6,191 nucleotides of DNA from NCBI GenBank assembly GCA_031259195.1, contig JAIRLR010000087.1, positions 1-6,191 of the forward strand, read 5' to 3'. Both the position numbers and the translations under genes were made by a program. Positions 1-5,676 of the stretch are shown one piece after another. Each line of letters begins with the position of its first letter. Position 1 is the first letter of the stretch. Source of the stretch: Streptococcaceae bacterium. Lineage in GTDB: Bacteria > Bacillota > Bacilli > Lactobacillales > Streptococcaceae. Under the pieces are notes generated by a model that was given only the letters and a program-made list of their open reading frames with translations, ran no database searches and was not told where the DNA came from.

Positions 1-69
1 GTTACCAAACGAAGTTCGGCGAGGGTCTTTAAGAGATTTTATCTCCATTTTAAGTTTTTGTATATTCAT
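1..69 (-). CDS. Probable transposase, ISAs1-like, first 23 codons only (runs off the window)
   Basis: The reading frame starts at an ATG (69-67) and is open to the window edge. The 23 visible residues include LKDPRRTSFGN. A short helical lead followed by a DPRR-type motif is how many ISAs1 / H-repeat family transposases begin, usually followed by a His-Lys-Leu segment that would lie outside the window. That match is from memory of the family and rests on few residues. No good ribosome binding site precedes the ATG, which is common for transposases. If correct, this is the 5' end of an insertion sequence that continues to the left. It could also be a chance frame. Confidence 0.45.
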   Translation of the reverse strand, partial: MNIQKLKMEIKSLKDPRRTSFGN

Positions 70-117
70 AAGTTTATTATTGCGGTTTTATGAAAAAAAG
101 TAAATGCTGTTGCCCTG
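1..117 (-). mobile_element. Tentative end of an ISAs1-type insertion sequence
   Basis: On the minus strand the sequence CAGGGCAACAGCATT begins at 117, about 48 bp before the transposase-like start codon. Ends of ISAs1-type elements commonly begin CAGGG, so 117 is proposed as the outer boundary. The small secreted-peptide gene next to it loses its reading sense at this point, which fits an insertion. The opposite end and any target duplication lie outside the window, so the boundary cannot be confirmed here. Confidence 0.35.
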
Positions 118-221
118 TGTTGCGAGGCTTTGCATTTACACTTGTACCAAAAACAACAAAATTACTAAATAACCCTGCTGTAAGTAAACCAATAGAGATA
201 ACTTTTTTTCAATTTTTTCAT
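77..221 (-). pseudogene. Small secreted-peptide gene, frameshifted and 3'-truncated
   Basis: An AGGAGG site (235-230) stands 8 nt before the ATG at 221-219, an excellent start. As written, the frame stops after 18 codons at TAG (167-165). If one A is removed from the A7 run after codon 4, the frame continues for 47 residues. It then has a Lys-rich start (MKKLKKV), a hydrophobic core (ISIGLLTAGLFSNFVVFG) and a signal-peptidase-like site TSVNA/KP near residue 30, a textbook Sec signal peptide. The remaining tail is about 17 residues, and from around residue 36 it is probably encoded by the adjoining insertion sequence. The mature part is therefore lost and the function cannot be named. Sec-dependent bacteriocins of enterococci have similar leaders, but nothing here proves that. 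Alternatively, the A7 run could allow slippage or phase variation. Confidence 0.55.
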
Positions 222-246
222 TTTCCATTCCTCCTAAAAATTTTTA

Positions 247-273
247 TTTACACCAATATTTAAATTTTAGAAT
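247..273 (+). promoter_or_regulatory. Possible sigma-A promoter for the leader and trp transporter operon
   Basis: TTTACA (247-252) and TAGAAT (268-273) resemble -35 and -10 boxes, separated by a short 15-nt spacer. It lies upstream of the leader ORF and would give a transcript starting near 280. The short spacer makes the call weak. Confidence 0.35.
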
Positions 274-295
274 TTAAAAAGGTGGCGTGAGAACA

Positions 296-382
296 ATGGT
301 TGCAAGTCAAAAAACAGTTAAAATATCTTGGCAATGGTGTGCTCTTTGTTTATTTCACAAGACCACGTTTCATTTAATTTAA
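296..382 (+). CDS. Putative Trp leader peptide (28 aa) of a transcription attenuator
   Basis: A 28-codon ORF starts with ATG at 296, preceded by AAGGTGG (279-285) with a 10-nt spacer, and ends with TAA at 380-382. The peptide holds a Trp-Gln-Trp-Cys run at residues 12-15, with TGG codons at 329-331 and 335-337. It has no similarity I can name to a functional protein. Two Trp in 28 residues, directly upstream of a terminator and a TrpXYZ-type transporter, is the pattern of a leader peptide whose translation senses charged tRNA-Trp. The bases after the Trp codons (346-361) can form a long pairing with the 5' arm of the downstream terminator. The role is inferred from position, composition and pairing. 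A free-standing small peptide gene with its own terminator is the main alternative. Confidence 0.5.
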   Translation: MVASQKTVKISWQWCALCLFHKTTFHLI

Positions 383-454
383 AATAAATTTGAACTTAAA
401 TAAATAAAAACTTAGAAAGTGTGCTTGTGGAATGGATGACGAGCACGCTTTTTT
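336..454 (+). promoter_or_regulatory. Candidate ribosome-mediated attenuator with mutually exclusive stems
   Basis: Bases 346-361 pair without a break with 424-439 (16 pairs, five of them G-U). After a 2x2 mismatch, 364-366 pair with 419-421. This antiterminator uses most of the 5' arm of the terminator at 419-448. A further 9-pair helix, 336-344 with 441-449, would close the same hairpin at its base, right against the U-run. A ribosome held at the first Trp codon (329-331) would cover roughly up to 344 and block that base helix while leaving 346-361 free, so the antiterminator would win. A ribosome that does not stall would allow a stem against the U-run and termination. The pairings are read directly from the sequence; the mechanism is inferred. 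Confidence 0.5.
416..454 (+). terminator. Rho-independent terminator in the trp transporter leader
   Basis: GTGTGCTTGT (419-428) pairs with ACGAGCACGC (439-448), giving 10 pairs with two G-U and a 10-nt loop. The stem is extended by AAA (416-418) with TTT, and a run of six T (449-454) follows. Only the plus direction has the T-run. No larger gene precedes it in the window, so it acts either on the leader transcript or on a small upstream transcript. Confidence 0.75.
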
Positions 455-535
455 AATATTTTCAAATTTTTAAGGAAAACAAGAAGGTAAGTACTTTTCC
501 ATTACGCTTTTTCAAAAAAGAAACGAGATGTTCCA

Positions 536-566
536 TTGGCGGTATTTTTAGTTGGTAATTTATAAT
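536..566 (+). promoter_or_regulatory. Possible second promoter just before trpX, downstream of the terminator
   Basis: A perfect TATAAT lies at 561-566 with a TTGGCG at 536-541, but the spacer is 19 nt, longer than ideal. If active, it would give basal trpXYZ transcription that escapes the attenuator, with a start near 573 and a leader of about 45 nt. AT-rich DNA makes chance -10 boxes common. Apart from this, 457-600 shows no gene. Confidence 0.35.
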
Positions 567-616
567 TAACGTACTTGCTTTGTGAATTTAAAATCTTTTA
601 TTGAGGAGATAAAATT

Positions 617-1606
617 ATGAAAAATAAAAAAATAATTGGTATTATTTTGATTTTAGTTGTAATTATTGGATTTTTCGCCTTCAAAGAAGGAATGAAGACA
701 AAAAAAGATTCAAACGTAAAAATAGTTGGTGTTCTACAATTTGTTTCCCATCCGGATCTGGATAGTATTTATAAAGGAATTCAAAAAGGACTTGCTGATG
801 AAGGATTTAAGAAGGATAAAAATCTAAAGATTATTTTTAAAAATGCCCAAGCAGATCAGAGTAAGCTAAAAGCGATGAGTGAGATACTGATTGAAAATCA
901 CTCAGATGTTGTCGTTGGTATTGCAACTCCAGCAGCTCAAAGCTTGGCTAATCAAACTAAAGATGTTCCGATTGTTTTAGGAGCAATCTCAGATCCCGTT
1001 GCTGCAGGTTTGGTTAAAGATGAAAAGAAACCAGGTGGCAATATTACCGGAGTTAGCGATCGCTCCCCTGTTGTTTCTCAGATCTCGTTAGCGAAAAAGT
1101 TGCTTAAAGGGGCAAAAAAGATCGGTATTTTATATAGCTCTTCTGAGGATAGTGCAAAATCTCAGGTAGCTGATGCTAAAAAAGCCGCACAAGACGGCGG
1201 ACTTTCAGCAGAAGAATATCCTGTCCCTTCAACAAATGAAATCAATCAAATCGTCGGTAAAATGGTGGATGATAAAGTTGATTTTATCTATATTCCTAAT
1301 GACAATACCATTGCCAGCGCAGTGCCCACAGTAGTGAAAATTGCTGATGAGCATAAGGTGCCGATTATTCCTGTGACAGAAAAAATGGTTAAAGAAGGCG
1401 GGCTGGCAACAGATGGTTTAGATCAGTTTGAGCTGGGAGTGCAAACTGGACGCATGACCGCTCAGATCCTGAAAGGTGAAAAATCTGCAACAATGCCGAT
1501 CTTTACGTTTAAAACAGGAAGGATTGTTATAAATACTAAGCAAGCAATGAAGCTTGGAATTAAAATTTCAAAAGAGATTTTAGAAAAAGCAACGAAAGTT
1601 TCCTAG
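617..1606 (+). CDS. trpX: Tryptophan ABC transporter, membrane-anchored substrate-binding protein
   Basis: This 329-residue protein of the ABC_sub_bind family captures the amino acid outside the membrane and hands it to the permease. Residues 6-22 form one hydrophobic segment without any cysteine, so it is anchored by an uncleaved helix rather than as a lipoprotein. The family core begins at 36 with VGVLQFVSHPDLDSIYKGI. Further family-like stretches are GIATPAAQSL (101-110), AISDPVAAG (123-131), GGNITGVSD (140-148) and YIPNDNTI (225-232). This N-terminal signature is characteristic of the TrpX proteins of streptococci and enterococci, for which tryptophan is the accepted ligand. The start has GAGGAG 8 nt upstream. 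The stop TAG (1604-1606) is partly made by the element inserted directly after it. A related aromatic or short-chain substrate cannot be excluded. Confidence 0.85.
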   Translation: MKNKKIIGIILILVVIIGFFAFKEGMKTKKDSNVKIVGVLQFVSHPDLDSIYKGIQKGLADEGFKKDKNLKIIFKNAQADQSKLKAMSEILIENHSDVVVGIATPAAQSLANQTKDVPIVLGAISDPVAAGLVKDEKKPGGNITGVSDRSPVVSQISLAKKLLKGAKKIGILYSSSEDSAKSQVADAKKAAQDGGLSAEEYPVPSTNEINQIVGKMVDDKVDFIYIPNDNTIASAVPTVVKIADEHKVPIIPVTEKMVKEGGLATDGLDQFELGVQTGRMTAQILKGEKSATMPIFTFKTGRIVINTKQAMKLGIKISKEILEKATKVS

Positions 1607-1641
1607 AGCCTGTCTATTATCTCTAATGAAATGAATTGCGT

Positions 1642-1683
1642 TTACCAAATTGTAATCAAGCAAAGCTTGAAACAATTTGGTAA
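1642..1683. repeat. MITE hairpin unit 1
   Basis: TTACCAAATTGT (1642-1653) pairs perfectly with ACAATTTGGTAA (1672-1683). Inside it, CAAGC (1657-1661) pairs with GCTTG (1665-1669) around an AAA loop. The two helices are separated by a small internal loop. The core sequence TGTAATCAAGCAAAGCTTGA is shared with unit 2, in the same orientation. Confidence 0.85.
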
Positions 1684-1761
1684 GTCTGCCAGGTTTTTTG
1701 AGATATTTTTTCACAATTTGAGGTAAAAAGCGCAGGAATAGCACTGCTTTGTAAGACTCCC

Positions 1762-1810
1762 GTTCCAACGATTTGTAATCAAGCAAAGCTTGAAACAACT
1801 CGTAAGGAAC
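1762..1810. repeat. MITE hairpin unit 2
   Basis: GTTCC (1762-1766) pairs with GGAAC (1806-1810), ACGATTTGT (1768-1776) with ACAACTCGT (1795-1803) with one mismatch, and CAAGC (1780-1784) with GCTTG (1788-1792) around AAA. It is a direct repeat of unit 1 in its core, and about 90% identical to the inverted relative at 5455-5521. Confidence 0.85.
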
Positions 1811-1904
1811 CCGACAGGTCTTTTAACGAAAAAGTGTGGAAAAATAGCCAAAAACATTCATCATTAAGAGATGATAGATAGGTTCTAATTAAAGGAGAGA
1901 TGAA

Positions 1905-2786
1905 ATGATTATTTCAACGATTGGTCAAGGGTTGTTGTGGGGAATTCTTGGCTTAGGTATTTTTATGACTTTTCGCATTCTAAATTTTCCCGATATGACC
2001 ACAGAAGGAAGCTTCCCTTTGGGAGGAGCGGTTGCTGTTGCAGCTATTCATGGAGGACTAACCCCTTTGCTAGCAACGCTGTTAGGAGTAGTGGCCGGAA
2101 TGCTTGCCGGCCTTACAACAGGCTTGCTTTATACAAAAGGAAAAATTCCAACTATTCTTTCAGGAATTTTAGTGATGACATCGACTAACTCAGTGATTCT
2201 CTTTGTCATGGGCGGACGCTCAAATTTAAATTTATTAAATCGCCCTAGTTTGCAAAACTCTTTGGAATTTTTGCATCTTAATAAAGAATTCAGCACATTA
2301 ATTCTGGGAGGACTAACGCTTTTCATTCTGATTTCTTTAATGCTCTTATTTTTCGATACACGCTTAGGACAGGCTTATATTGCCACAGGTGATAATGAAA
2401 CAATGGCTAAATCTCTGGGTATCTATACAGATAATATGAAACTTTTAGGACTTGCTATCTCAAACGGTATTATTGCTTTAAGTGGGGCTTTGATTTGTCA
2501 GAATGATGGGTATGTCGATATTAATAAAGGAATTGGTGTTATTGTGATCGGACTGGCTGCCATTATTATCGGAGAAGTTGTTTTCGGAGAGTTAACAATG
2601 GGAGAGCGTTTATTAGCAATCGTGATCGGTGCTGTTTTATATCAACTTCTAATTTTAGCCGTCGTCAAATTTGGATTTGATACTAATTATCTGAAAATCT
2701 TTAGCTCCATCATTTTAGCAATCTGTTTGATGGTTCCTGAACTTCGCAAAAAGTTGAAACTAAATATAGCAAGGTGGGGAAAATGA
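1905..2786 (+). CDS. trpY: Tryptophan ABC transporter, permease
   Basis: A 293-residue, strongly hydrophobic membrane protein of the branched-chain amino acid permease type (BPD_transp_2), with about eight predicted transmembrane segments. It starts directly in a membrane segment (IISTIGQGLLWGILGLGIF), followed by FRILNFPDMTTEGSFPLGGA (24-43), the conserved early loop of this family. GVIVIGLAAIIIGEVVFGE near 211-229 fits the region that contacts the ATPase. The last residues are basic, as expected for a cytoplasmic tail. The start has AAAGGAG with a usual spacer. The stop TGA (2784-2786) overlaps the trpZ start as ATGA, so the two are probably translationally coupled. Together with TrpX and TrpZ it forms the importer. 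Its mRNA link to trpX now passes through the inserted MITE. Confidence 0.85.
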   Translation: MIISTIGQGLLWGILGLGIFMTFRILNFPDMTTEGSFPLGGAVAVAAIHGGLTPLLATLLGVVAGMLAGLTTGLLYTKGKIPTILSGILVMTSTNSVILFVMGGRSNLNLLNRPSLQNSLEFLHLNKEFSTLILGGLTLFILISLMLLFFDTRLGQAYIATGDNETMAKSLGIYTDNMKLLGLAISNGIIALSGALICQNDGYVDINKGIGVIVIGLAAIIIGEVVFGELTMGERLLAIVIGAVLYQLLILAVVKFGFDTNYLKIFSSIILAICLMVPELRKKLKLNIARWGK

Positions 2787-3544
2787 GGGTAAATGTTTTA
2801 GAGATGAAAAACGTTGTTAAGGTAATTGACAATGAAGGAGAAAAGCAGCGAGTTATTATGGATTTACTATCTTTAACCTTAAAAAAAGGTGAATTTGTAA
2901 TTGTGCTTGGCGGCAATGGCGCCGGAAAAAGTACCTTGTTTAACCTTATTTCGGGTAATTTGAAATTAACAAGTGGAAAAATAAAAATTTTAACCAAAGA
3001 TATTAGTTCGTTATCAGAAGAAAAGCGCGCAAAATACATTGCACACGTCTTTCAAGATCCGAAAATGGGAACCGCGCCACGTATGACAGTAAGTGAAAAT
3101 TTATTGCTAGCAATGCAGCGTGGAGAAAGGCGAGGACTACAAAAACGGCAGTTAAAACAGCACCAAGATGATTTTATTAAGCTTTTGCAATTAATTGGTA
3201 ACGGCTTAGAAAAACACTTAAATACACCGACTGGTCATCTTTCAGGTGGTCAAAGGCAAGCCTTAAGTTTGCTGATGGCGACAATGAAAAATCCTGATTT
3301 ATTATTATTGGATGAGCATACAGCAGCTCTTGATCCCAAAACTTCTACGCAGTTAATGGAGTTAACTAATAAACGTATTTTAGAAAATCAACTAACTTGC
3401 TTAATGATTACTCACCGGATGGAAGACGCTTTAAAGTATGGAAATCGTTTAATTGTTTTAAAAAAAGGAAAAATCGTAAAAGACTTAAATATTGAGGAGA
3501 AAAAACAATTGCAAATAAATGACTTATTGCAATTGTTTAAGTAA
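2783..3544 (+). CDS. trpZ: Tryptophan ABC transporter, ATP-binding protein
   Basis: A 253-residue ABC ATPase that powers the importer. It shows Walker A GGNGAGKST (43-51), Q-loop Gln91 (VFQDPKMGT), signature LSGGQ (153-157), Walker B LLLLDEH (173-179), D-loop AALD (181-184) and the switch His211 (MITHRMEDA). In Walker B the catalytic Glu is present, followed by His. The start chosen is ATG 2783, which makes an ATGA overlap with trpY and has AAGGTGG upstream. A GTG nine bases earlier (2774) is in frame but lacks a ribosome site. The last codons (about 3505-3538) lie in a near-perfect DNA palindrome that probably also serves as a terminator for the opposing purine genes. Confidence 0.88.
   Translation: MRVNVLEMKNVVKVIDNEGEKQRVIMDLLSLTLKKGEFVIVLGGNGAGKSTLFNLISGNLKLTSGKIKILTKDISSLSEEKRAKYIAHVFQDPKMGTAPRMTVSENLLLAMQRGERRGLQKRQLKQHQDDFIKLLQLIGNGLEKHLNTPTGHLSGGQRQALSLLMATMKNPDLLLLDEHTAALDPKTSTQLMELTNKRILENQLTCLMITHRMEDALKYGNRLIVLKKGKIVKDLNIEEKKQLQINDLLQLFK
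3500..3538 (-). terminator. Probable purEK terminator inside the 3' end of trpZ
   Basis: ACAATTGCAAATAA (3505-3518) pairs with TTATTGCAATTGT (3524-3536), 13 pairs with one bulged A and a 5-nt loop. On the minus strand the stem is followed by six T (complement of 3505-3500), giving the right form for termination of leftward transcription from purK. On the plus strand it is followed only by TTT, so it may weakly end the trp transcript. The stem is AT-rich (three G-C pairs), which lowers confidence. Confidence 0.5.
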
Positions 3545-3589
3545 TGTTAAGTAAGATATCGGTTAAAAGCCCTCAACTAATTCGGGTTC

Positions 3590-4720
3590 TCAATCCCACA
3601 CTCTCGTTTGATAAATTTCTTCTAAAGTATCAAAAATATTTTCCGTCAAAATAGTGATATGCCCCATTTTTCGTCCTTTTTTTACCTCTTGCTTCCCGTA
3701 ATAATGAAAATTCCAATCCGCCTTTTTGGAAATCAACGCCTGCGTCTCACATAATTCCTCTCCCAAAACATTAACCATCACTGCTTTAGACAACAACTTC
3801 ACCTGCGGCAAAGGCCAGCCAGCAATTCCACGGATATGCGCGGCAAACTGACTAAGTGAGCAAGCTTCAATCGTATAATGACCCGAATTATGTGGACGCG
3901 GGGCCAACTCATTAACGTAAATGCCGCCCTCTTCTGTTAAAAACATTTCAACACAAAGAACGCCAGCTAGATTTAAAGACTTTGCAATTACAAGTGCAAT
4001 GCGTTTAGCTTCTTCAATAACCTCATTTAAAACATTCGCAGGAGCAATTGTTTCATATAAAATATTTTGACGATGAATATTTTCGACAACAGGAAAAACG
4101 GCGTACTCTCTTTGAGCGTTTCCTGCTACTTGAATTGATATTTCTTTGACAAAAGGAATCCATGCTTCAAGCACACAAGTTCCACAGCGTAATAAATTCA
4201 TTGCTGGCGCGATATCAGCCATACTGGCAATGATATGCTGCCCCTTACCATCATAGCCGCTACGTGTTGCTTTTAAAACACAAGGATAACCAATATCTTT
4301 GATCGCATCTTGGATCTCCATAGGATGCACAATGGTTGCATAGGGCGCAATGATAATATTCTCTTCTTCTAAAAAGGCTTTTTCAAGCAAACGATCTTGA
4401 GTAATTGCCAGCAGATCTGCTCCTTGAGGGATGGCTACTTTATCCTGAATAGCAACAAGAGCATCAACATCAACATTTTCAAATTCATAAGTAAGGACAT
4501 CACAAGATTTGGCAAGTCTTTCTAAAGCTTTTTTATCATTATAATTGGCGACAATTTGCCAGTCAGCAACCTGTGCAGCAGGCGAGTCGTCTGTAGGATC
4601 AAGCACACCTACACGAAAACCCATTTCTTTTGCTACAAAGGCCATCATTTTTCCTAATTGTCCTCCACCAACAATACCAATTGTTTGCCCTGGCATAATT
4701 TTACTTGGCAAGTTTTTCAC
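3590..4720 (-). CDS. purK: N5-carboxyaminoimidazole ribonucleotide synthetase (PurK)
   Basis: PurK uses ATP and bicarbonate to carboxylate AIR to N5-CAIR, a step of purine synthesis in the cytoplasm. The 376-residue length is normal. It has the N-terminal nucleotide-fold motif [13 protein letters not shown] (14-26), an ATP-grasp core ([14 protein letters not shown]) and the late catalytic stretch [20 protein letters not shown] followed by [13 protein letters not shown], which are PurK hallmarks. The start is GTG 4720, inside purE with a 20-bp overlap. An ATG at 4696, 4 nt after the purE stop, is also possible, but the PurK family usually has several residues before the glycine motif. It is cotranscribed with purE and is the last gene of the unit, since trpZ converges 45 bp downstream. 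Confidence 0.95.
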   Translation of the reverse strand: MKNLPSKIMPGQTIGIVGGGQLGKMMAFVAKEMGFRVGVLDPTDDSPAAQVADWQIVANYNDKKALERLAKSCDVLTYEFENVDVDALVAIQDKVAIPQGADLLAITQDRLLEKAFLEEENIIIAPYATIVHPMEIQDAIKDIGYPCVLKATRSGYDGKGQHIIASMADIAPAMNLLRCGTCVLEAWIPFVKEISIQVAGNAQREYAVFPVVENIHRQNILYETIAPANVLNEVIEEAKRIALVIAKSLNLAGVLCVEMFLTEEGGIYVNELAPRPHNSGHYTIEACSLSQFAAHIRGIAGWPLPQVKLLSKAVMVNVLGEELCETQALISKKADWNFHYYGKQEVKKGRKMGHITILTENIFDTLEEIYQTRVWD

Positions 4721-5195
4721 TACTTTCTATCGCTATTTGCTTAATTTCTAAACGATAATCTTCCAATTTTTTGGCAAGTTTTTCATTAAATACTGCTAAC
4801 ATCTGTGCAGCTAATAAGCCAGCATTGATTGCTCCGGCTTTACCAATGGCCACTGTTGCAACAGGAACTCCTCCTGGCATTTGAACAATAGAAAGCAAGG
4901 AGTCTAAGCCGTTTAAAGCTTGCGACTGAACAGGAACGCCGATAACTGGTAAAGTGGTTTTTGCCGCTATCATACCAGGTAAATGAGCTGCTCCTCCTGC
5001 TCCAGCGATAATTACTTTAAATCCGCGTGTACGTGCTTTTTCAGCAAATTCAAACATTAAGTCTGGTGTCCGATGGGCGGATACAATTTTTTTTTCGTAG
5101 AGAATACCTAGCTTTTCTAAAGATTCACAAGCATACTTCATTGCCTCCCAATCAGAAATACTGCCCATAACAACAGCAACTGTAGGTTTCAGCAT
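4701..5195 (-). CDS. purE: N5-carboxyaminoimidazole ribonucleotide mutase (PurE, class I)
   Basis: PurE rearranges the PurK product N5-CAIR to CAIR. The 164-residue chain carries the phosphate-binding GSISDW (11-16), SAHRTP (39-44) with the catalytic His41, [12 protein letters not shown] (64-75) and the late [20 protein letters not shown] loop, all typical of class I PurE. The start is ATG 5195, with AAAGGAG six bases upstream. A TTG seven codons earlier is in frame but has no ribosome site. Gene order purE-purK with overlap is the common arrangement. The rest of the purine pathway is not adjacent on the downstream side. Confidence 0.95.
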   Translation of the reverse strand: MLKPTVAVVMGSISDWEAMKYACESLEKLGILYEKKIVSAHRTPDLMFEFAEKARTRGFKVIIAGAGGAAHLPGMIAAKTTLPVIGVPVQSQALNGLDSLLSIVQMPGGVPVATVAIGKAGAINAGLLAAQMLAVFNEKLAKKLEDYRLEIKQIAIESSEKLAK

Positions 5196-5246
5196 CACTT
5201 GCTCCTTTCGATGCAAAATTTTTTTGAGTAAAAACTTAATAACTTT

Positions 5247-5274
5247 ATTCTAACCGAAAAATTTTTGGAACCAA
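5247..5274 (-). promoter_or_regulatory. Candidate purEK promoter
   Basis: On the minus strand, TTGGTT (5274-5269) and TAGAAT (5252-5247) are separated by 16 nt and lie about 50 nt upstream of the purE start. No other convincing promoter is seen in 5196-5330. Confidence 0.45.
5250..5262 (+). promoter_or_regulatory. PurBox-like operator in the purE promoter spacer
   Basis: CTAACCGAAAAAT matches the lactic acid bacterial PurBox consensus AWWWCCGAACWWT at 11 of 13 positions, including the CCGAA core. PurR binds such sites in Lactococcus and Bacillus purine promoters. Here the site lies between the proposed -35 and -10 boxes, and it is part of a near-palindrome around the run AAAAATTTTT (5257-5266). 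Only one clear copy is visible. Confidence 0.45.
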
Positions 5275-5332
5275 GTAAATTGTTGATATTTATTGAGGGA
5301 TTGGAGAAAGGTGCGGGAATGAATATCTATTA

Positions 5333-5521
5333 GAATCTGTTAACTTGTCTCCAATTGCGAACTGCCTTAACGATTGGCAAGCATCAGCTTGACAGAGTAA
5401 AGGTGCGGATGTACCTACTTGGTGCGACTTTTTTGGTAATTTTTGGCCTTTCTTCGTCAAAAGACCTGTTGGGTTCCTTACGATTTGTTCAAGTTTTACT
5501 TGATTACAAATCGTTAGAACG
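5333..5521 (-). repeat. Diverged relative of the trp-operon MITE (inverted orientation)
   Basis: Bases 5455-5521 match the complement of 1761-1828 at about 90% (six substitutions and one indel over 68 positions). Continuing left, the similarity weakens, with a shared A-rich stretch. It ends near TA-GAATCTGT (5331-5340), which resembles a MITE terminus. A second hairpin-like piece, CAAGC-ATCA-GCTTG, lies near 5379-5392. No matching opposite terminus was found on the right side, so the copy is likely rearranged or truncated. No protein-coding gene is convincing in 5196-5640. Confidence 0.6.
5480..5514. repeat. MITE-type hairpin unit 3
   Basis: ACGATTTGT (5480-5488) pairs perfectly with ACAAATCGT (5506-5514). 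Inside, CAAGT (5490-5494) pairs with ACTTG (5498-5502) around TTT. Relative to units 1 and 2, the inner stem has changed on both sides in a way that keeps the pairing. Confidence 0.8.
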
Positions 5522-5676
5522 AAAGCCTCGATTTAGCACCAACGCGCAGCTTCCCTACGTTTCCGGTGAAAGAAAACTTCGTTTTCTCTTGTCTGTTACC
5601 TAAAAGCTTATGCTTAGCCTAGAAATGCACAAAAATTTCTCAAAAAACTCATCAATAGCGAGATCGTTAACAAGTT

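Larger units (their letters stand above)
1606..1885. mobile_element. 280-bp MITE with TA target duplication, inserted between trpX and trpY
   Basis: The left end (1606-1629, starting GAGCCTGTCTATTATCTCT) and the right end (1861-1885, whose complement starts GAACCTATCTATCATCTCT) form terminal inverted repeats with 21 of 24 matches and one gap. TA flanks both sides (1604-1605 and 1886-1887). Deleting the element plus one TA restores TCC-TAA, the natural stop of trpX, followed by 16 nt to the trpY start, a normal operon spacing. No transposase is encoded inside. The interior holds two related hairpins. TA duplication points to mobilisation by an IS630/Tc1-type transposase. The trpY ribosome binding site AAAGGAG lies just outside the right end and is intact. 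Confidence 0.85.

Noticed and set aside
281..300. GGTGGCGTGAG as a T-box signature before the trp transporter
   Set aside because: The conserved T-box core would read close to AGGGTGGTACCGCG and pair in an antiterminator. Here only GGTGG matches, and it is better explained as the leader ribosome site.
1580..1798. Minus-strand frame of 72 codons over the trpX end and the MITE
   Set aside because: It is made of the repeated hairpin sequence (the same LFQALLDY stretch occurs twice) and has no ribosome site. It is a shadow of the element.
2129..3039. Minus-strand frames of 65 and 109 codons over trpY and trpZ
   Set aside because: They are antisense shadows of clear genes with strong family motifs.
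3560..3590. Weak hairpin AGCCC/GGGTT in the gap between trpZ and purK as the terminator
   Set aside because: Only three firm G-C pairs and a large loop; the palindrome at 3505-3536 followed by T6 is a better candidate.
5309..5408. Repeated AAGGTGCGG at about 5309 and 5400
   Set aside because: Nine bases twice within 100 bp, with no flanking similarity or symmetry; too short to call.
5355..5603. Plus-strand frame of 82 codons
   Set aside because: It lies across the diverged repeat copy and contains the same repeat-derived peptide (LLDYKSLER) as the MITE frame. No family features or good start are seen.
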